A stretch of DNA of 13,134 bases from an uncultured Collinsella sp. (lineage in GTDB: Bacteria > Actinomycetota > Coriobacteriia > Coriobacteriales > Coriobacteriaceae). The position numbers and the translations under genes are program-made. The DNA lies in the NCBI GenBank assembly GCA_958435545.1, contig CAUBGU010000046.1, positions 1 through 13,134 of the forward strand, given 5' to 3'. The first letter of the stretch is position 1. Each line of letters begins with the position of its first letter. Below, piece after piece: positions 6,680 to 13,134 of the stretch. The notes beneath the pieces were generated by a model. That model ran no database searches and was not told the DNA's origin. It saw only the letters and a program-made list of their open reading frames with translations.

Positions 6680-8080
6680 TTACTTGCGGACCAGTCTGGC
6701 GCAGAAGTGGCCGTCGTAGGAGTCGGCGTTTACGGGAACGCTTTGGAAGAGGCCTCGATCGTTCTGGCGTACGGAAACGAGCTTCTTGGCCTGATCGAAC
6801 TCGGGGAGTTGCAGAATCTGTGCTTCGGAAAGCGGCGCCACGCTAAAGCCGGAACCCTCGGGAGAAGCAAGGAACGCGTCCACCACCTGCGTGTTCTCCT
6901 CGTCGAAGACCGAGCAGGTTGCATAGATGAGCTCGCCGCCGGCGGCCACGCGCGCGGCGGCTTCCTTGAGCATCGTAAGCTGCAATTTGGGCAACTCGGT
7001 CGTAACGTCGTTCTCAGTTAGGCGCCACGGGATCTCAGGATGACGGCGCATGGTGCCGGTACCCGAGCACGGGGCATCGATAAACACCGTATCGAACAGG
7101 ACAGGCTTACCAAGCATGGCATCGAACGACGTGAGGACCGCATCGAGCTCGCAGGCATCGCCCGAGACCGTGCGAACACCCTTGATACCGGCCTTATGCA
7201 GACGCGCGAGATTTTGATCGCACTTGCGGTCGTGCAGATCGAGCGCGGTGTGCTGACGATCGTAGCCGGCACGCTTGGCCTGGCACATCATCACATAGGT
7301 CTTGGTGCCACGACCGGCGCCGATCTCTAGGCAACGCCCGGGACGGGTCGCCGCGGTAGCGATGAGCTGGGCGTTAAGGTCCGAGGCCACGGCCGCCGCG
7401 CGCTCAAACACGCCCGACGCAACGGTGGCCTGGGCATCGACCGGCGCATGGCAGCCCGGGAACACCGGCGCCACAAGCTGCGATAGGTACGGATCAGGCT
7501 TGGTTGCAAAGGCGTTCTCGTGCAAAGCGAGCGGCGCGGGCGCCAGATTTCCGGCAAAGTTAAGCGCGCCCTCGGGCGTATCGAACGAGGCCATTATGCG
7601 AACGCACAGCCAGCGCGGCATACCCATCAGGCGAGACAGGCGAACCAATCGGCGCTCGGACTCATCGGCATCCGCCGCAGTGGCAAAGTCCTCGACATTG
7701 TCCGCGACCTTATGCAGTACGGCGTTCGCCAGACCGGCGGCCGATTTAGCGCCGCTACGAACCAGCTCAACGCCCTGACTCACGGCAACTCGGCCAGGGG
7801 TATGCAGGTAGAGCATCTCGAAGGCCGAGATGCGAAGCGCCATGCGAACACGCGGCGCGACCTTTTTGGGCTTATCGAGGAACTGATCGAGCAGCTCGTC
7901 CAAAATGCCCTGCGTCGCGGCAACACCGAGCGCCAAGCGAGCGGCAAACGCGGAATCGCGCTGGTCAATGGCCTTGGCGGAAGCACGGGAAGACAACACG
8001 TCGCGCGCATACATGCCGCGACGGTCGGCCTCCATCAACACATCGAGCGCAAGCTTGCGAGCGGGAGACAACTTGCTCAT
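6680..8080 (-). CDS. rsmB: 16S rRNA (cytosine-C5)-methyltransferase RsmB
   Basis: A 466-residue SAM-dependent enzyme; the family methylates C5 of cytosine 967 (E. coli numbering) in 16S rRNA before subunit assembly. Residues ~5-130 are the NusB-like RNA-binding domain (SPARKLALDVLMEADRRG, RMALRISAFEMLYL). The catalytic domain has motif I CLEIGAGRGTKT at 250-261, motif IV FIDAPCSGTGTMRRHPEI with C338, and motif VI YATCSVFDEEN with the nucleophilic cysteine C389. Motif I departs from the usual DxCAAPGGKT. The ATG at 8080 overlaps the fmt stop as ATGA, implying translational coupling, and AGGTGGGG lies upstream. A GTG at 8095 could add five residues but loses this arrangement. It is the last gene of the priA-def-fmt-rsmB block. 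RsmB is preferred over other RNA m5C methyltransferases because of the NusB-like domain and gene order. Confidence 0.93.
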   Translation of the reverse strand: MSKLSPARKLALDVLMEADRRGMYARDVLSSRASAKAIDQRDSAFAARLALGVAATQGILDELLDQFLDKPKKVAPRVRMALRISAFEMLYLHTPGRVAVSQGVELVRSGAKSAAGLANAVLHKVADNVEDFATAADADESERRLVRLSRLMGMPRWLCVRIMASFDTPEGALNFAGNLAPAPLALHENAFATKPDPYLSQLVAPVFPGCHAPVDAQATVASGVFERAAAVASDLNAQLIATAATRPGRCLEIGAGRGTKTYVMMCQAKRAGYDRQHTALDLHDRKCDQNLARLHKAGIKGVRTVSGDACELDAVLTSFDAMLGKPVLFDTVFIDAPCSGTGTMRRHPEIPWRLTENDVTTELPKLQLTMLKEAAARVAAGGELIYATCSVFDEENTQVVDAFLASPEGSGFSVAPLSEAQILQLPEFDQAKKLVSVRQNDRGLFQSVPVNADSYDGHFCARLVRK

Positions 8081-8997
8081 GACAGTACACCCCACCTAAG
8101 TTCGGCACCCTGCAGGCCGGCAGCCCAGGCCGAAGCGGCCATGGCACGCTTACCGTCGGGCTTAACCTCGAGCAGCTCAATCGTACCATCGGAAAGCCCC
8201 AGGTAAACACGCTTGCTCTTGACGGCAACAGCGCCCTCGGCAAGCGACACGTCGGCAGGCGCGGCATCGAGCACACGCACGGTCTTGCCGGCAATCACGC
8301 AACGGGCAGGCGCGGTATCGGACGAAGCGAGCACATGGCGCACGCAATCGAGCGCCCCCATCTGCGGATCCAGACGCATCTCCAACTTGGAAATCTTGGC
8401 TGCATGGGTCACAAGCGACTCATCCTGCTCAGTCCAAACAGCCGAGCCATCGGCAAGAGAAGGAAGCGTATCGGCAAGCAGTTTGCCGCCAAGCTCACCA
8501 AGCTCCATGGTCAACGCATCAGCATGCTTACCGGCAACCGAGGTCGAGGCCTGCGCACAATAAGCGCCAGTATCCACGCCATGCCCAATGCGCATAATGG
8601 AAACGCCAGCAACCTCATCACCAGCAAGAATGGCACGCTGAATAGGAGCAGCCCCACGCCAACGAGGCAGCAAGGACGCATGAACATTCACAATACCAAG
8701 CGGCGCCATATGCAGCACCTCATCGGGCAAAATGCAACCATAGGCAGCCACACAGAAAATATCAGCCTGGGCAGTCTGGAGCGCCTCAACAACCTCAGGC
8801 GTCATACGATTAGCCTCAACAACCGGCAGGCCAAGCTCAAGCGCCTTGGCCTTAACAGGAGACGGCTCCAGCTTCTTACCACGCCCACGAACAGCATCGG
8901 GACGCGTAATAACAAGCGCAATCTCGTTCCCAGCCTCAACAAGCGAAGTCAGCGAAGGCACAGCAAAATCAGGCGTACCCATAAACACAATACGCAT
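8077..8997 (-). CDS. fmt: Methionyl-tRNA formyltransferase
   Basis: A 306-residue cytoplasmic enzyme that formylates the amino group of initiator Met-tRNA using 10-formyl-tetrahydrofolate. It opens MRIVFMGTPDFAVPSL, the family signature. The formyl-transfer triad is visible: N104 and H106 in NVHASLLPRWRGAAPIQ, and D142 in GHGVDTG. The basic loop DAVRGRGKKLEPSPVK (34-49) matches the tRNA acceptor-stem loop of the family. The C-terminal ~100 residues form the OB-like tRNA-binding domain. AGGGGAG lies 8-9 nt before the ATG. The gene lies downstream of def, whose product removes the formyl group after translation, and shares ATGA with rsmB. The N-terminal two-thirds uses many T-ending codons (GTT, GCT, CTT, CGT, ATT), unlike the C/G-ending codons of glgA and priA. 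Confidence 0.97.
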   Translation of the reverse strand: MRIVFMGTPDFAVPSLTSLVEAGNEIALVITRPDAVRGRGKKLEPSPVKAKALELGLPVVEANRMTPEVVEALQTAQADIFCVAAYGCILPDEVLHMAPLGIVNVHASLLPRWRGAAPIQRAILAGDEVAGVSIMRIGHGVDTGAYCAQASTSVAGKHADALTMELGELGGKLLADTLPSLADGSAVWTEQDESLVTHAAKISKLEMRLDPQMGALDCVRHVLASSDTAPARCVIAGKTVRVLDAAPADVSLAEGAVAVKSKRVYLGLSDGTIELLEVKPDGKRAMAASAWAAGLQGAELRWGVLS

Positions 8998-9214
8998 AAA
9001 GAACGTCTCCCCTCAACCAAAGCCGAGACGGCTACAAACAACAGCGGAAAGCCAAGTACCCAGCCCATCCGCAATAACAATTCAACAAGAACAAATATAC
9101 CCAAAACCAAAGAAAGAGCCGCAATAAAAGCAGCTCTTCCAACAAAGCAATTATCAGTGAAGACGCCCATCCCTGGCCCGACGGCACCCGGGCGAGACAA
9201 GCAGCGTCAACGTA
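8998..9214. other. Non-coding stretch upstream of fmt with no supported gene
   Basis: This part of the def-fmt gap is A/C-rich on the + strand, hence T-rich on the coding strand. An open frame on the - strand (9170-8949) reads as a hydrophobic peptide running into fmt, but it lacks a properly spaced ribosome-binding site. Another frame is equally hydrophobic, as expected of T-rich DNA. A weak promoter for fmt may exist on the - strand: TATATT (complement of 9094-9099), with TTGCGG about 20 nt upstream. The fmt ribosome-binding site lies at its left edge. Confidence 0.4.
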
Positions 9215-9336
9215 GTCCCCGGGGCGCCCGCCTATATCGTCCCGCGCGCAGTTTCGCAGCGCAGCGAGAATGTTTGAGCACGGGATGATATAGGCGGGCG
9301 CCCCGGGGACGGACAAACCTACTCCGTCTCGCCCGG
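9188..9336. repeat. Outer 11-bp inverted repeat enclosing the palindromic element and the def 3' end
   Basis: CCGGGCGAGAC (9188-9198) and GTCTCGCCCGG (9326-9336) are perfect inverted copies flanking the 30-bp-arm element, with unrelated spacers of 16 and 15 nt. The right copy lies inside def and encodes part of its C-terminal RPGET. The outer repeat may belong to a larger 149-nt element or be the trace of a local inverted duplication. Confidence 0.45.
9215..9310. repeat. Long GC-rich palindromic intergenic element (30-bp arms) between def and fmt
   Basis: Bases 9215-9244 pair with 9281-9310 over 30 positions. The only departure is a G-T wobble (9239 with 9286). The loop is 36 nt and contains its own short complementary stretch (TTTCGC with GCGAGAA). 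Each arm holds smaller palindromes: CCCCGGGG at 9217-9224 and GGGCGCCC at 9222-9229. The element starts 8 nt beyond the def stop and has no T-tract on either strand. It fits a miniature repeat or REP-like element, or a very stable RNA hairpin separating def from fmt. No transposase is present, and no second copy lies in the window. Confidence 0.8.
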
Positions 9337-9855
9337 TCGAGCGCCGCGGGCTAGGGCGTCCTGGTACTCCTTGACTGCCTTGATCCTCTGCATCGGCTTG
9401 AGTCGCTCGAACATGGTATTGCCGTGCAGGTGATCGATCTCGTGCTGCAGGCACACGCAGAACAGGTCGCCTGTGGCCTCATAGCGAATCAGGTTGGCAT
9501 CCAGGTCATACGCCTCGACGACAACGTGATCGGGACGCTCGATCTCGCAGCTAATGCCGGGGATGGAAAGGCAGCCCTCGCTAAACGGCACCAAATGGTC
9601 ACTCTGCTCGACAATGACGGGGTTGATGAGCACGTACGGGTCGTAATCGTTCTTGTCGCTGTAGTCGCAGTCGATGGTGACGAGCTGAATGAGCTCACCG
9701 ATCTGCGGGGCGGCCAGGCCGCAACCGCCGTTGTCGAACATCATCTTCTTCATCTTCTCGGCAAGCGCCTCAATCGCCGGGGTGATCTCCTCGATGACGG
9801 CGCACTCCTGGCGCAGACGAGGGTCGGGCGACAGTACGATTCCGTTGGCTTCCAT
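9319..9855 (-). CDS. def: Peptide deformylase
   Basis: A 178-residue metalloenzyme that removes the formyl group from the N-terminal methionine of nascent proteins at the ribosome. All three family motifs are intact: GCGLAAPQIG at 44-53, EGCLS at 93-97 and QHEIDH at 137-142. Metal ligands are C95, H138 and H142; the catalytic base is E139. The start is placed at the second ATG of an ATG-GCC-ATG. AAAGGA precedes it by 5 nt, whereas the same Shine-Dalgarno overlaps the ATG at 9861. It begins 18 nt after the priA stop and so is probably in one transcript with it. The last residues (GARPGETE) run into an outer inverted repeat around the downstream palindromic element. Confidence 0.96.
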   Translation of the reverse strand: MEANGIVLSPDPRLRQECAVIEEITPAIEALAEKMKKMMFDNGGCGLAAPQIGELIQLVTIDCDYSDKNDYDPYVLINPVIVEQSDHLVPFSEGCLSIPGISCEIERPDHVVVEAYDLDANLIRYEATGDLFCVCLQHEIDHLHGNTMFERLKPMQRIKAVKEYQDALARGARPGETE

Positions 9856-9873
9856 GGCCATCCTTTCGGGTTG

Positions 9874-12327
9874 TTACATCAAATCATAGGCATCGACGTC
9901 AACGCTCACGCTCACGCCGCGCATGGAGCCCGCCTCTTTGAGGCAGGCGTCGATATCATCAGAGACATGGTACCCCACGGGCGACTTCACAAGCAGATGG
10001 AAGCGGTAACGGTCCTTGGCTCTCTCGATTACACACGAAGCCGGGCCCAGCACCTGCGGCACCGCGCTGCCCGCCCGCAAAAAGTCTGGCGCGGCGGCAT
10101 GCCAGCGGCGCTTAAGAAGCTTTGCAATGCGCCCGATGTAGTCGTGCGCGTCGTCTCGGTTCGCCGACCACACCAAAATGTTGACCAGGCGAATAAACGG
10201 CGGGTACAGCGCGTCGCGGCGCTGATCCAGGTCGTAGTCGGTAAAGATCGAACGGTCGTGCTCAGCGACGGCGCGAATGACCGGATCCTCGGGCAGGTAG
10301 GTCTGGATGATCACCTCACCGGGACGATCGCCGCGACCGGCACGGCCCGCCACCTGTTCCAGCAGGTCGTAGGCGCGCTCCTCTGCGCGGAAGTCCGGCA
10401 GCTTGAGGGCAAAGTCGGCATTGACCACGCCCACAAGCGTGACCTCGGGAAAGTCAAGGCCCTTGGCGATCATCTGCGTGCCCAGCAGCACCGCACAATC
10501 GGCGGCATCGAACTGCTCGAGCAGTTTTTTGTGCGCATCCTTGCCGCGCGTGGAATCGGCATCCATGCGAATGATGGCGACATCCTCGGGCAGCATCTGG
10601 TGCAGTGCGTCCTCGATCTGCTGAGTGCCCAGGCCCATTTTTGCCAGATAGCGGCTACCGCATTTGGGGCAACGACTCGTGGGCGCGGGATACGGCTGCA
10701 CGCGCCAAGACGATCCGCAGGTGTGACACTGCAGCGTGTGCGTGCGCTCGTGATACGTAAGCGCGGTGGAGCAGTGGTTGCAGGTTGGGACGCAGCCGCA
10801 CTCGCGGCACATCAGGAACGGCGCAAAGCCACGGCGGTTATGTAGTAGCACTGCCTTCTCGCGGCGCTCGACCACACGCTCCAGACCTTCCATCAAGGGT
10901 TTTGAGAACATAGAGCGGCTGCCGTGCGAGAACTCGCGGCGCAGGTCGGCAATGCGGACTGTCGGCAGCACGGCGTGTCCCGGGCGCTCGGGCATCTCGA
11001 CGCGCGTCCAGGTGGCACCGTTATACGTGCCACGGCGGCAGCGGTCGAGGGCCTCGGCCGAGGGCGTGGCGGAGCCCAACACGAGCGGGCAGCGGTAGCG
11101 CCGCGCCATCTCGGCCGCCACCTCGCGCGCATGGTAGCGCGGACTAGAGCCCTGCTTGTAGCTGGTCTCGTGCTCCTCGTCGATGATGATGAGACCAAGG
11201 TCGCTGAGCGGGCAAAAGAGCGCCGAGCGGGCGCCGACTACCACGCGGGCCGCACCGCTGGCGACCATATCCCACTGGTCCAGACGCTCGCCGGCCGAAA
11301 GGCGCGAATGGAACACGGCGACCGTCTCGCCAAAGCGCGAACGGAAGCGGCCGACGGTCTGGGCCGTAAGCGAGATCTCGGGCACGAGCACGCAGGCCGA
11401 ACGGCCGGTCGCCAGCACGCGCTCAATCGCCGAGAGGTAGACCTCGGTTTTGCCGGAGCCGGTGACGCCGTCGACCAGCACCACGTCGCCATGAGCGTCC
11501 AGACGGGCGCGCTCAATCTGCGCGAGTGCCTGTTGCTGGCCGTTGGTAAGAGAGACCGGCGCCTTGCCGCTTGCCGAGGACAGCGTGGTCTGCTCGCTGC
11601 AACCGCGCCAGGCACGGCGCTCCTCCACCACCACGACGCCGCGTTTTTCGAGCGCCTTGATGGTCGCCGACATACTGTTATAGAGCAGGTTGAGGTCGCG
11701 CGTCGTGACCGGGCCGCACTGGAGCGCCTCGATGAGCTGACGCTGACGGACCGCGGTCTTTGGCGGCGTGTAGTCGAAACCCTCGGGCGTGAGCATGACC
11801 CAGCGGTTTTGGATGGGTTTAACGGCAGGGCGCTCAACGGTCCACACGCCGTCATCGCCCTTGACCACGCGCGGGCTTCCGCCTGGAGGCAAGAACAGGC
11901 GCAGGCACTCGGAAAGCGTCGCAACATACTCGCGGCTCATCCAACGTGCAATACGGGCGGACTCGGCGCCAAAGAGCGGTTTGCTGAGGATGGTCTCGAT
12001 AGGCTTGATGCGCGCGGTGTCGAGGGTAATGTTGCCTTGCAAGTCGCCCAGTTCGGGCGCAATATCGACGATATAGCCTGCGGCGGCACGGTTGCCAAAG
12101 TGGACCAGGACCGTGGATCCGATCTGCGCTTCGCTAGCAAGGGGTTGAGGAATGCCATAGGCAAACGGCTCGGACAGCGCACGCGTCGGGATGTCGAGAA
12201 CCACGCTCGCATAGGCGGCAATGGGCTCTGGCACAGGCTCAGGCTTGGCCTGCTCGGCAGTGCGGCCGGCCCTTACGGGAGCCTGCTCGGGTTCAGGCGA
12301 ACAAAACAGTGACAGTTGCTCGGCCAT
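9874..12327 (-). CDS. priA: Primosomal protein N' (PriA replication-restart helicase) with N-terminal clamp-binding-like motif
   Basis: An 817-residue 3'-5' DNA helicase of superfamily 2 that reloads the replisome at stalled forks. Residues ~45-150 are the 3'-DNA-binding domain (VVLDIPTRALSEPFAYGIP). The helicase core has Walker A GVTGSGKT at 287-294 and Walker B DEEH at 383-386. A cysteine cluster at 507, 510, 516, 519, 534, 537, 553 and 556 matches the eight zinc ligands of PriA; C512 is extra. Downstream are LGTQMIAKGLDFPEV and GRAGRGDRPGEV. The N-terminus reads MAEQLSLF, a perfect QL[SD]LF beta-clamp motif at residues 4-8, followed by a Pro/Glu-rich linker of ~35 residues. The ATG at 12327 has GGGAGG 10 nt upstream. 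An ATG at 12345, with AAGG 8 nt upstream, would add six residues and keep the motif. The open frame continues further upstream through a terminator, so it is not coding there. Confidence 0.96.
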   Translation of the reverse strand: MAEQLSLFCSPEPEQAPVRAGRTAEQAKPEPVPEPIAAYASVVLDIPTRALSEPFAYGIPQPLASEAQIGSTVLVHFGNRAAAGYIVDIAPELGDLQGNITLDTARIKPIETILSKPLFGAESARIARWMSREYVATLSECLRLFLPPGGSPRVVKGDDGVWTVERPAVKPIQNRWVMLTPEGFDYTPPKTAVRQRQLIEALQCGPVTTRDLNLLYNSMSATIKALEKRGVVVVEERRAWRGCSEQTTLSSASGKAPVSLTNGQQQALAQIERARLDAHGDVVLVDGVTGSGKTEVYLSAIERVLATGRSACVLVPEISLTAQTVGRFRSRFGETVAVFHSRLSAGERLDQWDMVASGAARVVVGARSALFCPLSDLGLIIIDEEHETSYKQGSSPRYHAREVAAEMARRYRCPLVLGSATPSAEALDRCRRGTYNGATWTRVEMPERPGHAVLPTVRIADLRREFSHGSRSMFSKPLMEGLERVVERREKAVLLHNRRGFAPFLMCRECGCVPTCNHCSTALTYHERTHTLQCHTCGSSWRVQPYPAPTSRCPKCGSRYLAKMGLGTQQIEDALHQMLPEDVAIIRMDADSTRGKDAHKKLLEQFDAADCAVLLGTQMIAKGLDFPEVTLVGVVNADFALKLPDFRAEERAYDLLEQVAGRAGRGDRPGEVIIQTYLPEDPVIRAVAEHDRSIFTDYDLDQRRDALYPPFIRLVNILVWSANRDDAHDYIGRIAKLLKRRWHAAAPDFLRAGSAVPQVLGPASCVIERAKDRYRFHLLVKSPVGYHVSDDIDACLKEAGSMRGVSVSVDVDAYDLM

Positions 12328-12360
12328 GGTCTCTGTGCCTCCCATCCCATACGCCTTAAG

Positions 12361-12392
12361 AAACAAGAGCCCCGCTCGGGTGAGCGGGGCTC
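12361..12392 (-). terminator. Rho-independent terminator after gltX
   Basis: GAGCCCCGCTC (12367-12377) and GAGCGGGGCTC (12382-12392) form a perfect 11-bp stem with a 4-nt loop. Read on the - strand, the stem is followed by TTGTTTCTT. It lies 24 nt beyond the gltX stop and before priA, so it closes the gltX transcript and implies that priA has its own promoter or depends on read-through. I could not identify a clear priA promoter in the remaining ~35 nt. Confidence 0.88.
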
Positions 12393-12415
12393 GGATACAT
12401 GCGTTTGCGCGACTG

Positions 12416-13134
12416 TTACAGCGCCATCGTGCGGGCGCGATCGATGCGCGCCAGGCAGTCGTCACGGCCGACGAGCGCCATAGTCTCGCCCAGCGGAGGG
12501 CTCACCATGTTGCCGCAGACGGCGACGCGCACGACCTGGAACACCACGCGCTTCTTGAGGTCCATCTGCTCGGGCAGCGGTTCAAGCGCGGCATCGATGT
12601 TGGCGGCCGTCCACTCGTCCACGCCCTCGAGCGCGGCCTTGGCGGCATCCAGAATGGCGCCCATGCCCTCCTTGGCCAGGCCCTTGTTGACGGACTTCTC
12701 GTCATACTCGAGCGTCTCGGCCGTGGCAAAGATGGGGGCGGCGACGGTCACGGCGTCGGCCGGCATCTTGGTGCGCGGCTTGACGATGGCAGCGAGCGCG
12801 TCGATCCAGTCCTCGCCGTACTCGACGTTACCCTCGATAAGGCCTGCCTCGTGCAGCTCGGGGACCATGATCTCGTCGGCAAACTGGGCATCGGACATGC
12901 TGTTGATGTACTCGGCATTGACCCAGTCGAGCTTCTTGGGGTCGAAGGTAGCCGGGTTCTTGGAGATGCGGTCGAGCGAGAACTTGCTGGCCAGGACATC
13001 GCGCGGGATGATCGTGGTCTCGCCGTCGAGCGACCAACCGAGCAGCGCCAGGTAGTTGACGAAGGCGTCGGACAGGTAGCCGGCGTCGCGGTACTCCTCC
13101 ACCGAGGTGGCGCCGTGGCGCTTGGAGAGCTTCT
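12416..13134 (-). CDS. gltX: Glutamyl-tRNA synthetase, C-terminal half (5' end outside window)
   Basis: About 238 codons from the window edge to the TAA at 12416-12418. The first visible residues read KLSKRHGATSVEEYRDAGYL, the KMSKS-class motif (here KLSKR) of class I glutamyl-tRNA synthetases, followed by GYLSDAFVNYLALLGWS. The rest is the stem-contact and all-helical anticodon-binding region. It includes KLDWVNAEYI and ends with ...LGETMALVGRDDCLARIDRARTMAL. The enzyme charges tRNA-Glu in the cytoplasm. In many Gram-positive bacteria it also misacylates tRNA-Gln for later amidation by GatCAB; whether this one does cannot be read from the fragment. The HIGH motif lies outside the window. A terminator follows 24 nt after the stop. 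Confidence 0.93.
   Translation of the reverse strand, partial: KLSKRHGATSVEEYRDAGYLSDAFVNYLALLGWSLDGETTIIPRDVLASKFSLDRISKNPATFDPKKLDWVNAEYINSMSDAQFADEIMVPELHEAGLIEGNVEYGEDWIDALAAIVKPRTKMPADAVTVAAPIFATAETLEYDEKSVNKGLAKEGMGAILDAAKAALEGVDEWTAANIDAALEPLPEQMDLKKRVVFQVVRVAVCGNMVSPPLGETMALVGRDDCLARIDRARTMAL

Noticed and set aside
6604..6846. Small + strand ORF starting MSCGEIRTVWQ with AAAGGTGG 4 nt upstream
   Set aside because: The ribosome-binding site looks fair, but the first part is the inverted repeat and the rest is Arg-rich sequence antisense to the conserved C-terminus of rsmB.
8949..9170. Possible 73-residue two-helix membrane protein on the - strand running into fmt
   Set aside because: Hydrophobicity follows from T-rich DNA and appears in another frame too. 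The ATG has no properly spaced Shine-Dalgarno, and it overlaps the well-supported fmt start by 49 nt.
8335..9288. 317-codon open frame on the + strand across fmt
   Set aside because: It is open because the + strand is A/C-rich there. The product is Asn/Thr/Arg-rich without recognisable motifs and lies antisense to a clear fmt.
10924..12312. 462-codon + strand open frame antisense to priA
   Set aside because: GC-rich shadow frame without motifs. The - strand carries Walker A, DEEH and the zinc cysteines of PriA.
12328..12465. N-terminal extension of the priA open frame
   Set aside because: The frame passes through the gltX terminator and the gltX stop region. The Arg/Ala-rich residues there match nothing in PriA.

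Overview
The window comes from a GC-rich bacterium that codes densely on both strands. Gene content (a glgC/glgD-type pyrophosphorylase followed by glgA, a cytoplasmic GH13-GH77 fusion, and a priA-def-fmt-rsmB cluster) and the G/C-ending codons of most genes point to a high-GC Gram-positive. A gut Coriobacteriia member such as Collinsella is my best guess. This is inferred from protein style and codon use; there is no 16S rRNA in the window.

The left half (1-6214, + strand) is a storage-polysaccharide region. It opens with the 3' end of an ADP-glucose pyrophosphorylase family gene (GlgD-like C-terminus). A 12-bp intercistronic hairpin follows, then glycogen synthase glgA with an unusual ~283-residue Ala/Lys/Thr/Glu/Pro-rich histone-H1-like tail. 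After a terminator and a promoter-like region comes a 1098-codon gene joining a complete GH13 alpha-glucan hydrolase to a complete GH77 4-alpha-glucanotransferase. Together these genes would make ADP-glucose, polymerise it into glycogen, and trim and redistribute alpha-glucan chains. A small FmdB-type zinc-ribbon gene (6303-6539, +) stands alone between two terminator-like hairpins.

The right half (6680-13134, - strand) is a housekeeping block: partial gltX, a terminator, then priA, def, fmt and rsmB. priA and def are 18 nt apart and fmt and rsmB share an ATGA overlap, so translation coupling is likely. A 321-nt gap between def and fmt holds a 30-bp-arm inverted repeat (9215-9310) and no convincing gene. 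A second inverted repeat (6607-6673) lies at the convergent fmdB/rsmB junction.

The most interesting signals are a perfect QLSLF beta-clamp-binding motif at the extreme N-terminus of PriA, the histone-like modular tail on glycogen synthase, the GH13-GH77 fusion, and the two palindromic intergenic elements. No CRISPR array, transposase, tRNA or rRNA gene was seen.
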